DNA from: Trema orientale
Taxonomy: Eukaryota > Streptophyta > Magnoliopsida > Rosales > Cannabaceae
DNA length: 64,000 nucleotides
Direction of reading: 5' to 3'
Assembly: GCA_002914845.1 (NCBI GenBank)
Contig: JXTC01000125.1
Location: 100,012-164,011 of the forward strand
Positions within the stretch are counted from its first letter, which is position 1; every line of letters begins with the position of its first letter. The notes under the pieces are model-generated. The model was not told where the DNA came from. It saw nothing but the letters and a program-made list of their open reading frames with translations, and ran no database searches. Made by a program: the position numbers and the translations under genes. Positions 25,801 to 37,800 of this stretch are shown here, one piece after another.

Positions 25801-28800
25801 GGCTTTCATTATTGGATTTAAAATTTAGGAAGATTTCTTGGATTTCTTTTTTAGCTGGACGACTGGTTTAAAATGAAATGGTTTCATTCTTTGTTTAGAC
25901 TTGGTTAAAAAGATTCTTTATAAAATCACTATGAGTAGCTTTTTGGATTTTAAAAAGTTTGTGAAACTCAGCATTAAATTATGAGCTTCATATATCATGC
26001 TATCTCACAACACTGGCATGAAGCTTTCATTGTTAGTTACAGAAACCTGTTAAAATTGCAGGAACACTGGATGAACATATGCATTTACTTCTTCCTGCAC
26101 TCATTCGATTATTTAAAGTGGAGGCTTCAGTAGAAATAAGACGTGCAGCAATAAACACACTGACAAAATTGATCCCCCGTGTGCAGGTTAGCAAGCTAGA
26201 AGGCTAGCAGCTGATCAGTTCCTGTTTGCAAATTTGTTTATTTGATAGTTCTATGATTTTGAATTTTTTGCTCGTTTCCAGTTAGGCTATTATTAATAAT
26301 GCTTGTTTGTTTTTTCCCTCCCTCCCTTTCATTAGGTTACTGGTCATATATCTTCTCTTGTGTATCACCTGAAGCTTGTCTTGGATGGGTATGCCTCCCT
26401 TTTCTTTAATCTGAACTGTGCTTACCATTTGACCTCTATGTTACATGTACATGGTTTTTTGAAAGTAATTTCTAACTGCTATTTAGCTGAAATAAGGTTT
26501 CACATTTCATCTTGTATCCATTAGCTTTTTACCCCTTTGATAGAGTGAGAAAGGCTAAAGGAATAATGGATTGAAGTTGACATTTGTGGATTGCATATAT
26601 TAGTGTTTGCATCTTTATTACATTTTTTTCCTCCTTGCTGTGTTTTAATGTTGTTCACAATTTTGTCCTGATTAATCTTGTTACATGCTTATATGTTGAA
26701 CTGATTTACTGTCTCAATTTTTTATTAACAGGAAGAATGATGAGCTTCAAAAGGATGCTGTTGACGCACTTTGTTGTTTGGCTCAATCTCTAGGAGAGGA
26801 CTTCACTATTTTTATCCCATCAATACACAAACTTATTTTGAAGCATCGATTGCGGGTCTGTCCTGCCCACTCTCCCTTTTGTTGATCTTTTTCTGGTTTT
26901 CATTTGTGTTCAACGGATTTGGATTTTGTTATTTTTATGAGTTTAAGCTTGTGCCTAGTTGCAGCATAAGGATTTTGAGGAAATTGAAGGACGCTTGAGA
27001 AGACGGGAACCATTGATCTTGGGAAGCACGGCTGCCCAAAAACTAAGTCGAAAGCTTCCAGTTGAGCTTATCAGTGACCCTTTGCATGATGTGGAGAATG
27101 ATCCATATGATGATGATGTGCAGAAACATCGTGGCCATCAGGTACTTTTCAGTAAATACATGCTCTTATTTTTCTGTTCTTATATGCGCCTTTTTATCTT
27201 TTGCATACGGGGTTAGTATTTGATTCCTTTATCCAAAGGATCTCTACATGTATAGGCAGTGGCTTGAGAAGCCTCGGCACTGACTGGAGAAAGCAGTTTT
27301 TTAAGTTTCAACTGTGAAGAGTAATATTGTTCAAATGTAATGAAACTGGAATTAGTGTATGTTTTTTAATATTGGCAGGACCAAGTACAATTTCTCTGTT
27401 GTTATAGTAGTAAATGAGACCAAATGCTTAATGAAGTCCAAATAAAAAATGTGTCATCTATAAAAATACGGGGATAGCAATGGATGTTTGCCCCTTCATA
27501 TTCATTTGTCTTTACGAATTCCGAATTAAGAACTATGTATAGCTGTCAATAATGTTATTAATGCATTTGGCGGCTTTAGAATTTCGAAGAAAATAAGAGT
27601 TGTTTATGAAAATAAGCTTCAAAGAAAGAAAGTGTTCTATAAAATCCAGAGATGGTGGTGGAAGTTTGCCTATATATGTATATATATACGATTTCCATTT
27701 TTAAAAACTCTGTATTGCCCTCCCTAAAGTTGTTCATGCATTTGGCATAATGCTTACAGAATTTCAAAGAACATATGTCTTGTTTATAAAGTGTTAAGCC
27801 AGCATCAAATCTTGTTTATAATTTAGTTTAATCTGAATTAAGAACTTAATATATCCGTAATGCTATTTGATTTTTGTGATTTCTTGGAATAATTTCTTTT
27901 TCTTCTCATTTGAATTTTATATGCACATCTTATGAATTCATGTGGCTCCTGACCCAGTTGAGTCTTTGCTTTCTTCAGCCTTTTTCATTTTTAAGGACTG
28001 AAAAATTTTGTTGAAAGACGAAAGTACTTGTGAGAGGATGTCTGTTTCTTATTTATTTATTTTTTTAAAAAGAAGAGGATGAGCTGTCTCCACAAGTGAA
28101 AGAAAGGAAAAGAAAACTGGGCAGGAACTCAATTTTTGCAGTTTGATTCAATTTGAGAATTTTCTTTTTGGTGATTGGAAACTTCTCCTCCTCGTTTTCT
28201 CATGATATGCATGTTTACTAGTGTTCGTGGTAATTTTTGATCTTTGATTATATATGTTTGATCTTTGATTATATATGTTTACTTGTATGTTACTCAAAGA
28301 TTAGAAAAACATAATATAGCATAATTGAACATAATAGATAGGCTATATATATATATGGTAGATAGCTAGAACAATTAGGAATTATATAATCAACTTGGTA
28401 ACTAAAGGAATTAATACAAATATAGAAGCTGAAAATTAAATATAACAATAGATAAAGAGTAAATTAATATATTAGATAAACTTAACAAAAACTACCACAA
28501 ACATAGTGAACGGGGCCTTTGAATGGCTCAATTCTTATGAAGTTCTTTAAAGAGAATTTTTAGAAGAGATGCATGTGAATATGATGATAATAGGATTGAT
28601 AAAATGTTGCTCTTAACAAGCTGACCAGAAATTANNNNNNNNNNNNNNNNNNNNNNNNNNNNNNNNNNNNNNNNNNNNNNNNNNNNNNNNNNNNNNNNNN
28701 NNNNNNNNNNNNNNNNNNNNNNNNNNNNNNNNNNNNNNNNNNNNNNNNNNNNNNNNNNNNNNNNNNNNNNNNNNNNNNNNNNNNNNNNNNNNNNNNNNNN

Positions 28801-31800
28801 NNNNNNNNNNNNNNNNNNNNNNNNNNNNNNNNNNNNNNNNNNNNNNNNNNNNNNNNNNNNNNNNNNNNNNNNNNNNNNNNNNNNNNNNNNNNNNNNNNNN
28901 NNNNNNNNNNNNNNNNNNNNNNNNNNNNNNNNNNNNNNNNNNNNNNNNNNNNNNNNNNNNNNNNNNNNNNNNNNNNNNNNNNNNNNNNNNNNNNNNNNNN
29001 NNNNNNNNNNNNNNNNNNNNNNNNNNNNNNNNNNNNNNNNNNNNNNNNNNNNNNNNNNNNNNNNNNNNNNNNNTTTTTCTCTGTTTCAGCTCTAATTGTA
29101 TTCATCCTTAATCTAATGATCATCATAGCTTAATTAATTGTATTCTAATCATGTTTAGGAATTTACCCCAAAACAACTAGTTACATGGATCTGGTTTATC
29201 TACTTGGCTTTGCTCTCTTATACTTTACACGTGTTTAGGTTTGTTTTCCTTTTTTCCCTTTTCTTTTTACTGAGTATAAAGTTACAGGTTAATGATGGTC
29301 GATTACGTTCTGCTGGGGAGGCTTCTCAACGCAGTACCAAAGAAGATTGGGCAGAGTGGATGAGGCACTTTAGTATTCAACTTCTAAAGGAATCTCCTTC
29401 TCCTGCCTTGCGAACTTGTGCAAGGCTTGCACAGTTGCAGGTAATTTACTTTGATATCCACTTGTACCTTCAATAATCTGAAGTTTGGATTTTAATCTGT
29501 AGCTTTGCAGCCATTTGTCGGGCGTGAATTGTTTGCGGCTGGTTTTGTCAGCTGTTGGGCACAACTAAAGGAGCATAGTCAGAAACAATTAATTCGGAGT
29601 ATGGAGATGGCATTTTCATCTCCTAATATTCCTCCAGAGATTTTGGCTACGCTTCTTAATTTGGTATGTTGTTTTAGCACTTAAATTATTACTGTCATTG
29701 ATTTAAGTTAAATATTATGTTGCTTGGGGCATTTAATTAAAGACTTAATCCACTCCTTTCATGGATGATTCAGGCTTGGATTGGTAAACTACCATGCATT
29801 GGCGTGTTTATCAAATACACAAATCAAGCTCTAACCAGTTTAATAAACTATGTGTAATCAGTCAACTGAACCTCATGTTTTCTTGTAGGATTTATGAGTA
29901 TTATGGCTTATTCGTATTTCTGATACGGGCAGTGTGCTGGTTTCTGCATACACCATTTACTTATCTTTATTTCTTTGTTTTAACAACAATATATTTTTGC
30001 TTATGAACTTGACACAGGTTCATGAGACAAAGATACATTGCCTAAGTGATACTAGTGTGGGGATAATTAGAAATATATCCCCGGTAGTTTTTCAATTTTT
30101 AAAATTTAACCCAGCATTCTTGGAAATGCATTTCTGCCCGAGAAGTTTAACATAAAATTTCAATTTTACACTCCTAAAACTTATTTTAGGAAAAAAGCTT
30201 TTTAATGAAAATTTCATTCCCATTCAGTATCTTGAAGCAAAAATTATTTAAAAACAGTTTCTGAAAATAGAAAGTTGTTAGTTACAACCAGACATTAAAG
30301 AAAACAATAGATTTCTTCTTAGAAGCTATTTGAAAATAATTTCTGTTCCAATACAATTAAGAGTGTATTTACTTCAATTAAAACTTTTTTCAAAGTTGAT
30401 GTTTCAGGGTTGAATATGTCGTTTACAAGAACGCTGGGTTGAATTTATGAAGAACAAAAACTACAGGAGATATTTTTGTAATTGACTCTACTATTGTGTA
30501 TATATCCATTGGTCTAAGTGGTACTATGAGTAAATCTGAGTCTTTAAAAAATTTGTATAAATTAAAAGAAGATATGTTTTACATGAAGAAAAATGAGAAA
30601 ACTAAAGCTTAAACCTTTTAAAACTTTCTCTTGCATGTGGCTGTTTGTTGGTTTCTTTTTCTTGGATTCTTTCGTTATTATTATTTTTAAATTTAGTATG
30701 CTGATTTTTCAGGCCGAATTTATGGAACACGATGAGAAAGCTCTTCCTATAGATATCCGCCTCCTTGGTGCGCTTGCAGAAAAGGTACCTTTGTTTATTT
30801 TCCTTTTCTTTCAAGTTAAAATAAAAAATGTTTTCCTTTTATTCAATGTGCGTTAAGAAATTCTCTTACAAATTTGTATACAATCGGTTGTTGATTCTAC
30901 ACTCCAGTGTCGTGCCTTTGCAAAAGCTCTGCATTACAAAGAAATGGAATTTGAAGGAGCTCGCTCCAAGAAGATGGATGCTAACCCTGTGGCTGTAGTT
31001 GAAGCACTTATTCATATAAATAATCAGTTACAACAGCATGAGGTCTCGTTTAAAAAACGAAATGTTTCTGTTTTACTGCATTTATCACTTTTTTTCGATC
31101 TCTGTTTCTTGAATTTGCCTTGTCCAACTTTATTGATGGCAGTTTATTTTCTTAGGCTGCAGTTGGTATATTGACCTATGCACAGCAACATTTGGATGTC
31201 CAACTGAAAGAATCATGGTACTGTTGAGTAGTATTTTTTACAATGCTTTGATTGGATGTTTACCCCTTTTTTACTTGGAAAATTTGAATTCCATGAGTTC
31301 GTTGCATTTTATGGCTTAATGTTTGCTGTCATCTTATATATCATCCATACTTAGCTTTTTTACTTTGATTCTATGTCCGGATTAGTGATTGTGTATTAAA
31401 CCTATTCTATAAGAATGTAAAATAGCCACATCTAATACATTAATGCTATATTGCACTTGTTTAGGTATGAGAAACTGCAGCGATGGGAGGACGCTTTCAA
31501 GGCCTACACTGCAAAAGCTGCTCAAGCACCGAGTCCCCATCTTGTTTTGGATGCCACTTTAGGTCTGTGTTGGCAAAAATCTATCCATTGCTTTTGTTAT
31601 TGCTCTCTGTCTCTCTCAATAAAGTTATGTTTCTTAAATCTATTAAAAAAGACTTGGTTAATCTGTTTCTCATTTTCTAGCATATTCTTATTATTGTCCT
31701 TTCTTCTCTCCGCTTCCATGATTTCAACTTTTATATCTATAATAATGTCTAGTCCAGTCTCCATTTGCATGAAACCTTAAAAATAGCATCAATTTCTGTT

Positions 31801-34800
31801 TTAATGATATCTCTCTCTCTGTGCTTACTCTTATTATTGTCCTTTCTTGTTTGGCTTCCATGATTTCAAAGCAAGAGTTCTTTCATATCTACAATAATGT
31901 CTAGTTTTGGGTGGCCATATGGCTTAAGAGTGCGAAGAACTTCAAAAATTTTGCCTTCTCTGATTTGCTTAGAATTTGGGAGTTGCAAGGCGAAGGGGGT
32001 TCCTGAGTCGGTGGTTTTTTTTTTCCTTTTTTTTTTTTTTTTGTGTGTGTGTGTAGTCTTGGTGGTTATTTTCTCATCTGTATGATCATCTTTTATCAAT
32101 AAATTTTTTCAGTTTCTTATCCAAAAAAAAAAAAAAAAATCAATGACGTCTAGTTCAGTCTCCTTTTGCATGAATTCTTAAAAAGTGCATCAAGTTCTGT
32201 TTAATGATCTCTCTCTCTCTCTCTATTCTTATTATTTTCCTTTCTTCTCTCAGCTTCCATGATTTCAAAACAAGAGTTCTCTTATATCTATAATACTGCC
32301 TAGTCCAGTCTCTTTTGGCTTGAAAGTGATTGATAGTCTAACCTTGTGTTTGAGTAAGAGATCGAGTTAAACCCTTGTAATTTCACTCTCCAAGAGTTGT
32401 CATGACATGATTGGTCGTTAAAATGTTTCGGGCTTATCGTCATATTAATAGTCTGATTGTCTTTAGAGAAAAGACTCTGTATTAGGTTTGCTTTTTAAAT
32501 TTCCTTATTTTTCTTTGACATCAAATGCTGCAAGTCAAATTTTGCATTCATCGTGCAAGTAAATATGCTCAGTATTGGTAACTTGTGTACTGATCTCTTT
32601 GCATCCTTCGGGGAAGAAAAAAAATGCATTATCCAGGAGCTGTACTTGCGTTATCTTATTCCTTATCGTTATTCTTCTATTCGTTTTCTAGTCTTGTTAT
32701 CATCAGAAATATTCTTTGGTTTGATTTGCATTCCTTTTAACTTCTAACTTAATAATTGTGCTGTTTCATAAAGCTTCATTTGGTGTCTTATGTAGGTCGT
32801 ATGCGATGCCTTGCTGCTTTGGCTAGGTGGGAAGAGCTTAACAACCTTTGTAAGGAATATTGGACCCCCGCTGAACCTGCTGCTCGACTGGAAATGGCAC
32901 CAATGGTTGGTTTGCGATGAATTTTTGTTGCCCTCAAGATCCTTGATTGAATTCTTATAGGATTTGGTTGTTTCAGGCTGCAAGTGCTGCTTGGAATATG
33001 GGGGAGTGGGATCAAATGGCTGAATATGTGTCTCGATTAGATGATGGTGATGAAACTAAACTTAGGGGATTGGGGAATACTGCTGCTAGTGGTGATGGGA
33101 GCAGCAATGGTACATTCTTCAGAGCTGTTTTATTAGTTCGTAGAGGAAAGGTATCATTTATCTACACTTGTTCTTACTCCTAATAACTTTGATCTAATCA
33201 TATGAATAAGTTTCTTACTTTGAGATGATTTTCCAAGGAACATTTAGTATGTTCTACCATTGTTTATAATGCCGATACCCTTTCTCCTATCTGCAACAAG
33301 TTTAACAATTAAGTCCTTTTGTTTTTGTTTTCCTTCAGATGATTCCTTATCATCTTGTACTTTAGTGCAATAAAATTTCCCTATGTTTCCTATCAAAAAA
33401 AAAAGAAAAAAGTAAGTTTAACAATTAGGTCGATAATGATAAATTTTTGTTACATCTAATATAACAATATTTAGGGTTCCTCATTCGACTAATATTCTGA
33501 AACTGCACTATTTTATAAGAAAGAAAATTTTCATTTTACTTTTGAATGAAAGTTGAAGTGTATCAATTGTTATTTTACTTTGCATGACCTGTCAAGCTCT
33601 ATACCTTTGACTATTGCATAATGTTTTCAATTACCGTTCGACATTACAGAAGCCAAGTTTTATTGAATGGACAAATAAACAAAATCAACTAACTTTTATT
33701 CGGAATTATTTAGACTAATAATATGAACAGAATTGATAAAAGGAGTTTGTCTTCATAGCAATTAGAGGATCATTCATACTTCATGTTGAGACTTTTTGTT
33801 AATTTAATAGAAATTAGAGGATTATTCTTTTCAAGTTAATTTAATCAATTTTTCGTTTCTTATAAAAAAAATGTTGAGACTTTTTGTTATGGACTTCATT
33901 GGTTCTTTTACAAAAAGTAGGATTTATTCATACTTTTCACAGATGCTAAATGTTTTTCTTATTCTTCTTTTTGTTTTCTTTAACTTGCCCCTCAGTATGA
34001 TGAAGCACGCGAATATGTTGAGAGAGCCAGGAAATGCCTGGCAACAGAGCTTGCTGCTCTAGTAAGTTTCTTTAATTTATTCCTTATAAATTCTTGCATT
34101 CAGCATAGTAGCAAAATTTGACATGTTGATATTTGTGGTGTTAGTGGGATTAAAATATATTTGGTACGTAGATGTCAAGTTAAAGATTTCACCTACTTGT
34201 GAATATTCGTGATGTTATCCTTGAATGTATATAATCATTCTCTAATTTTGTTACAGAGAGATAAAAGTCAAATAATCTGTTAAACTTATCCATATCTTTA
34301 TTATGTTTCCATCATGACCATGGCAAGGCAATATTTTAGATATTAATGTTAATTACGATTTTCATAAATGTTAATGAATTTTGCCCTTTCTGTAAAATGA
34401 TTTGTAGTTTCTGTCAATTATTATGGACTATCCTGTGAGTTGCCATTCGTATAGAAATGGCTATTCACTTCTTATGTGAAAATTTTTGTACATTACATTA
34501 AATATTATAGTTACGTTAATGGACTATTCACTTGTTATGTGAAAATTTTTGTACATTACATTACATAGTATAGTTACGTTAATGTACTATTCACTTGTTA
34601 CATTACATAGTATCGTTATGTTTCTTTATGATGTAGGTTCTGGAAAGCTATGAACGGGCTTATATCAATATGGTCCGTGTTCAGCAGCTGTCAGAACTTG
34701 AGGAGGTTTGCTCTGATACTTATATATATAAATATATTTTTTAAACTATTCACTTTTTATTTTTCCTTAGTATAACATGTGGAATTATAGGTCATTGATT

Positions 34801-37800
34801 ACTGCACGCTTCCTATTGGGAATCCTGTTGCTGAAGGAAGGCGAGCCCTTATTCGTAACATGTGGACCGAGAGAATACAAGGAGCAAAACGAAATGTTGA
34901 GGTAAATCCGATATATCTTTAGTACTTTCCTATTTTATATTTTTTATAAAAGAAAAAAAGAATATTGCAGAAAGTATTAGGATTTGGGCTAGAACTATTT
35001 AGGAGCTATGATACATACTGAAATTTGATTAAAAAAGTAAGAAAACTTGACACGTGGATTTGGGAACTCTTTCCTGATAATCAGTTATTCCAATGAAAGT
35101 CAGCCAGTTCATTACTCTAAAAGTCTAATGAAATAGCATTATATGTATCACTGCTAACTAGCTGCAATAATTTCTTTTAACTATGTTTATAGCAAGCAAA
35201 TCATCAATACTAGTTATGTTTGTTGTTTGACTAGTGGCCCTTTGTTCATGGTCAAAAGGTTGGAAAATTTGGAATTTGACATCACGTACCTTTGCAATGT
35301 CAGTCAATTGCTGATTTGTTGTTGAAATTTTGGATCCAATTCACATTGCCAAAGGAGTCAATTTTTAGGAGCTGCAACTTTTAGAGGCGCGCTTGGGATT
35401 ATCCCCAAGAATTTTGATTTCAAAAGTGGCTTGGATATGTTGGCATCTCTGTCTCATTTTTGCACTTTGTTTTACCTTTCCTGTTCAGTAGCTAGTATTT
35501 CCATAAACAGCTCCAAGAACTGTTATTATCTATAGCTTTATTTCTTGTCTTCATGTTATTGGATGCTATTATTGGCCAAGGCCTTATAAGATGAATAGGA
35601 TAGCAATTAGAATGTCTGTTTGTTTTAATATTTTCCTTGGTGGAACAGTTTTATCAAACCTGGAACATCCCTTGATGTCCCAGGTGGTTTCTCCCGTGTT
35701 AGACATGCAAGAAAGATAAGAGCACTCTTGGATCCTGGTTAGACTTAATTTATGTATGTTAAGAACTACTTACACAAAGTTAGACATTTGGAAAAGAGGA
35801 AGGTTGGTTGTTAGTGACTTTTTATGATAATAGGCCCCTCTTTTTTTGTATAGCTTAGAGGTTATCTGTTTCATGGGTGGCATCTATTGGCTAAACTGAT
35901 ACACGAATGCATGCATTCAAATAGGAGTTTTCTTGGTTGGCTTAGTGAATTTGATCTGGCTTCTTTTCTATGCATCAATTTCTTCAAATCTTTGTTGTAA
36001 TATTTTCATTCTTGAACTCAGGTTTGGCAAGCACTTTTAGCTATAAGAGCACTTGTGCTACCTCCTACAGAAGATACTGATAACTGGCTTAAGTTTGCTT
36101 CACTTTGTCGGCAGAGTGGCCGGATTAGTCAGGCTAGGTCTACTCTGGTCAAACTCTTACAGGTCAGTGTATTTTTTAATTGCTCTTTTGAGGTTGTTGT
36201 TGGACTGTTTTTTTCGTTTTTATGCATACATGTGCGTGTTTGTGTTTCTTCTCATATATTTAGTATTATTTTGAACCCTGTCCAGTATGATCCTGAAACA
36301 TCTCATGAAAGTGTGCGGTACCATGGACCTCCCCAAGTAATGTTTGCATACTTGAAATACCAATGGTCTCTTGGTGAGGATCTTAAGCGGAAGGAAGCAT
36401 TTGATAGGCTGCAGGTATAGCTGATTTGCATATTTTCTTAGACTAAAATAAAATGATGAACATCAGCTTCAACGAGCATTGTCTAGTTCCCTGTACTCTT
36501 TAACACTTTTTCTTTGGCCGTTAAACTTTTGTTATAGAATTTGGCTATAGAGCTTTCTAGTTCAACGAGTATTCAAGTTGCACCAATGGGCTCGATGAGT
36601 GGTAATAGTTCAAGCATTCCTCTAATTGCTCGTGTCTACCTTGAACTTGGGTCCTGGCAGTGGGCTTTGTCCCCTGGATTAGATGATGATAGTATACAAG
36701 GTAAAATATCCTTGTAACCATTTTTTGTTTCTTATTTTCTTTCATAAGTATTTCAATATTGTTTTGATAAACTTCCAATTTGTGTAGAAATTCTCACTGC
36801 ATTTCGTAAAGCCACTCATTGTGCTAATAAATGGGCAAAAGCATGGCATAAATGGGCATTATTCAATACAGCAGTAATGTCTCATTATACTTTAAGAGGT
36901 TATCCCAACGTGGCAGCACAGTTTGTTGTTGCGGCAGTGACTGGATATTTTCATTCAATAGCATGTGCAGCAAATGCAAAAGGTGTTGATGATAGTTTGC
37001 AGGTAAATGATTTTACTTCACCCAGGGGATTGTTGCACTGTGAGTTGCTCTTCAACTTTCCTATTAAGCTTCAGTCATGTTTGTCTTTTATTTAAATAGC
37101 TTACTCTTTCTGAGCTGATGTAATTTTTTGTCTGAAATTATTTTTTGTCAATAGTATATTCAGTACATTGTGTAGATTTACAATATAAAGTTAGTGTACT
37201 AATCACTTTTGTACTTGCTCTGGGACATGCATCCATGGGCCATAGTGAGCCTAACTTGTACAAGTTGGAAATTAATCAGATTTTTGGTGTTACATTAATG
37301 AATTGGGGGACTTCTTAAAGTATTTTAAGAATATGCGCGGTATCTATTATGAATCCACATAAAAATAAATTATCTGTTTTGATGCATGCATCGATAAATT
37401 GGAGCTTATAATGTGATAATTTCTTACTCATGGTGTGTCTTACATAAGAAAGATGGAGAATCTTTAGAATATTTGTTTTTGCATTATGATATGTCTGTGT
37501 TGCTGTGGTTAAGGTTTCTTAGCCTTCAGAATGAACCATTATCTTTGTCTTGGTTGGACTGCGTACCTGGTTTATAGATGTTTTTGGAATTTTTTTGAAA
37601 CTCTGTTTCTTGATTCATTTTATAATCTTTAAATGGTTTGCTGTCTGGCCTCTTGTTTTGCGTGCTTTGTATTCGTTACTACTCTGCCTTTAATAGGCTA
37701 TTGAACCTGTTTCAGGATATTCTTCGTCTTCTCACATTGTGGTTCAACCATGGAGCTACCGCAGAAGTCCAAATGGCATTACAGAAAGGATTTGCACTTG

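Larger units (their letters stand above)
13811..27141 (+). other. TOR: TOR exons 1-26: N-terminal HEAT-repeat region
   Basis: Exons: 13811-13930, 14574-14912, 14991-15065, 15381-15553, 15724-15822, 19141-19300, 19443-19586, 19718-19887, 19966-20170, 20246-20440, 20767-20919, 21574-21695, 21850-21949, 22052-22147, 22486-22616, 23052-23154, 23330-23512, 23647-23739, 23829-23864, 24166-24264, 24350-24448, 24556-24718, 26062-26186, 26336-26388, 26732-26855, 26965-27141. They encode residues 1-1179, paired amphipathic helices with HEAT-type signatures such as [16 protein letters not shown]. In TOR proteins this solenoid binds RAPTOR and mediates dimerisation. Exon 19 is only 36 nt ([12 protein letters not shown]). 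Confidence 0.9.

Noticed and set aside
28632..29126. Long frame across the second N gap
   Set aside because: Artefact of unresolved bases inside a TOR intron.
31897..32085. 62-codon plus-strand frame
   Set aside because: Reads through a truncated LINE tail in a TOR intron, with a low-complexity F/V run.
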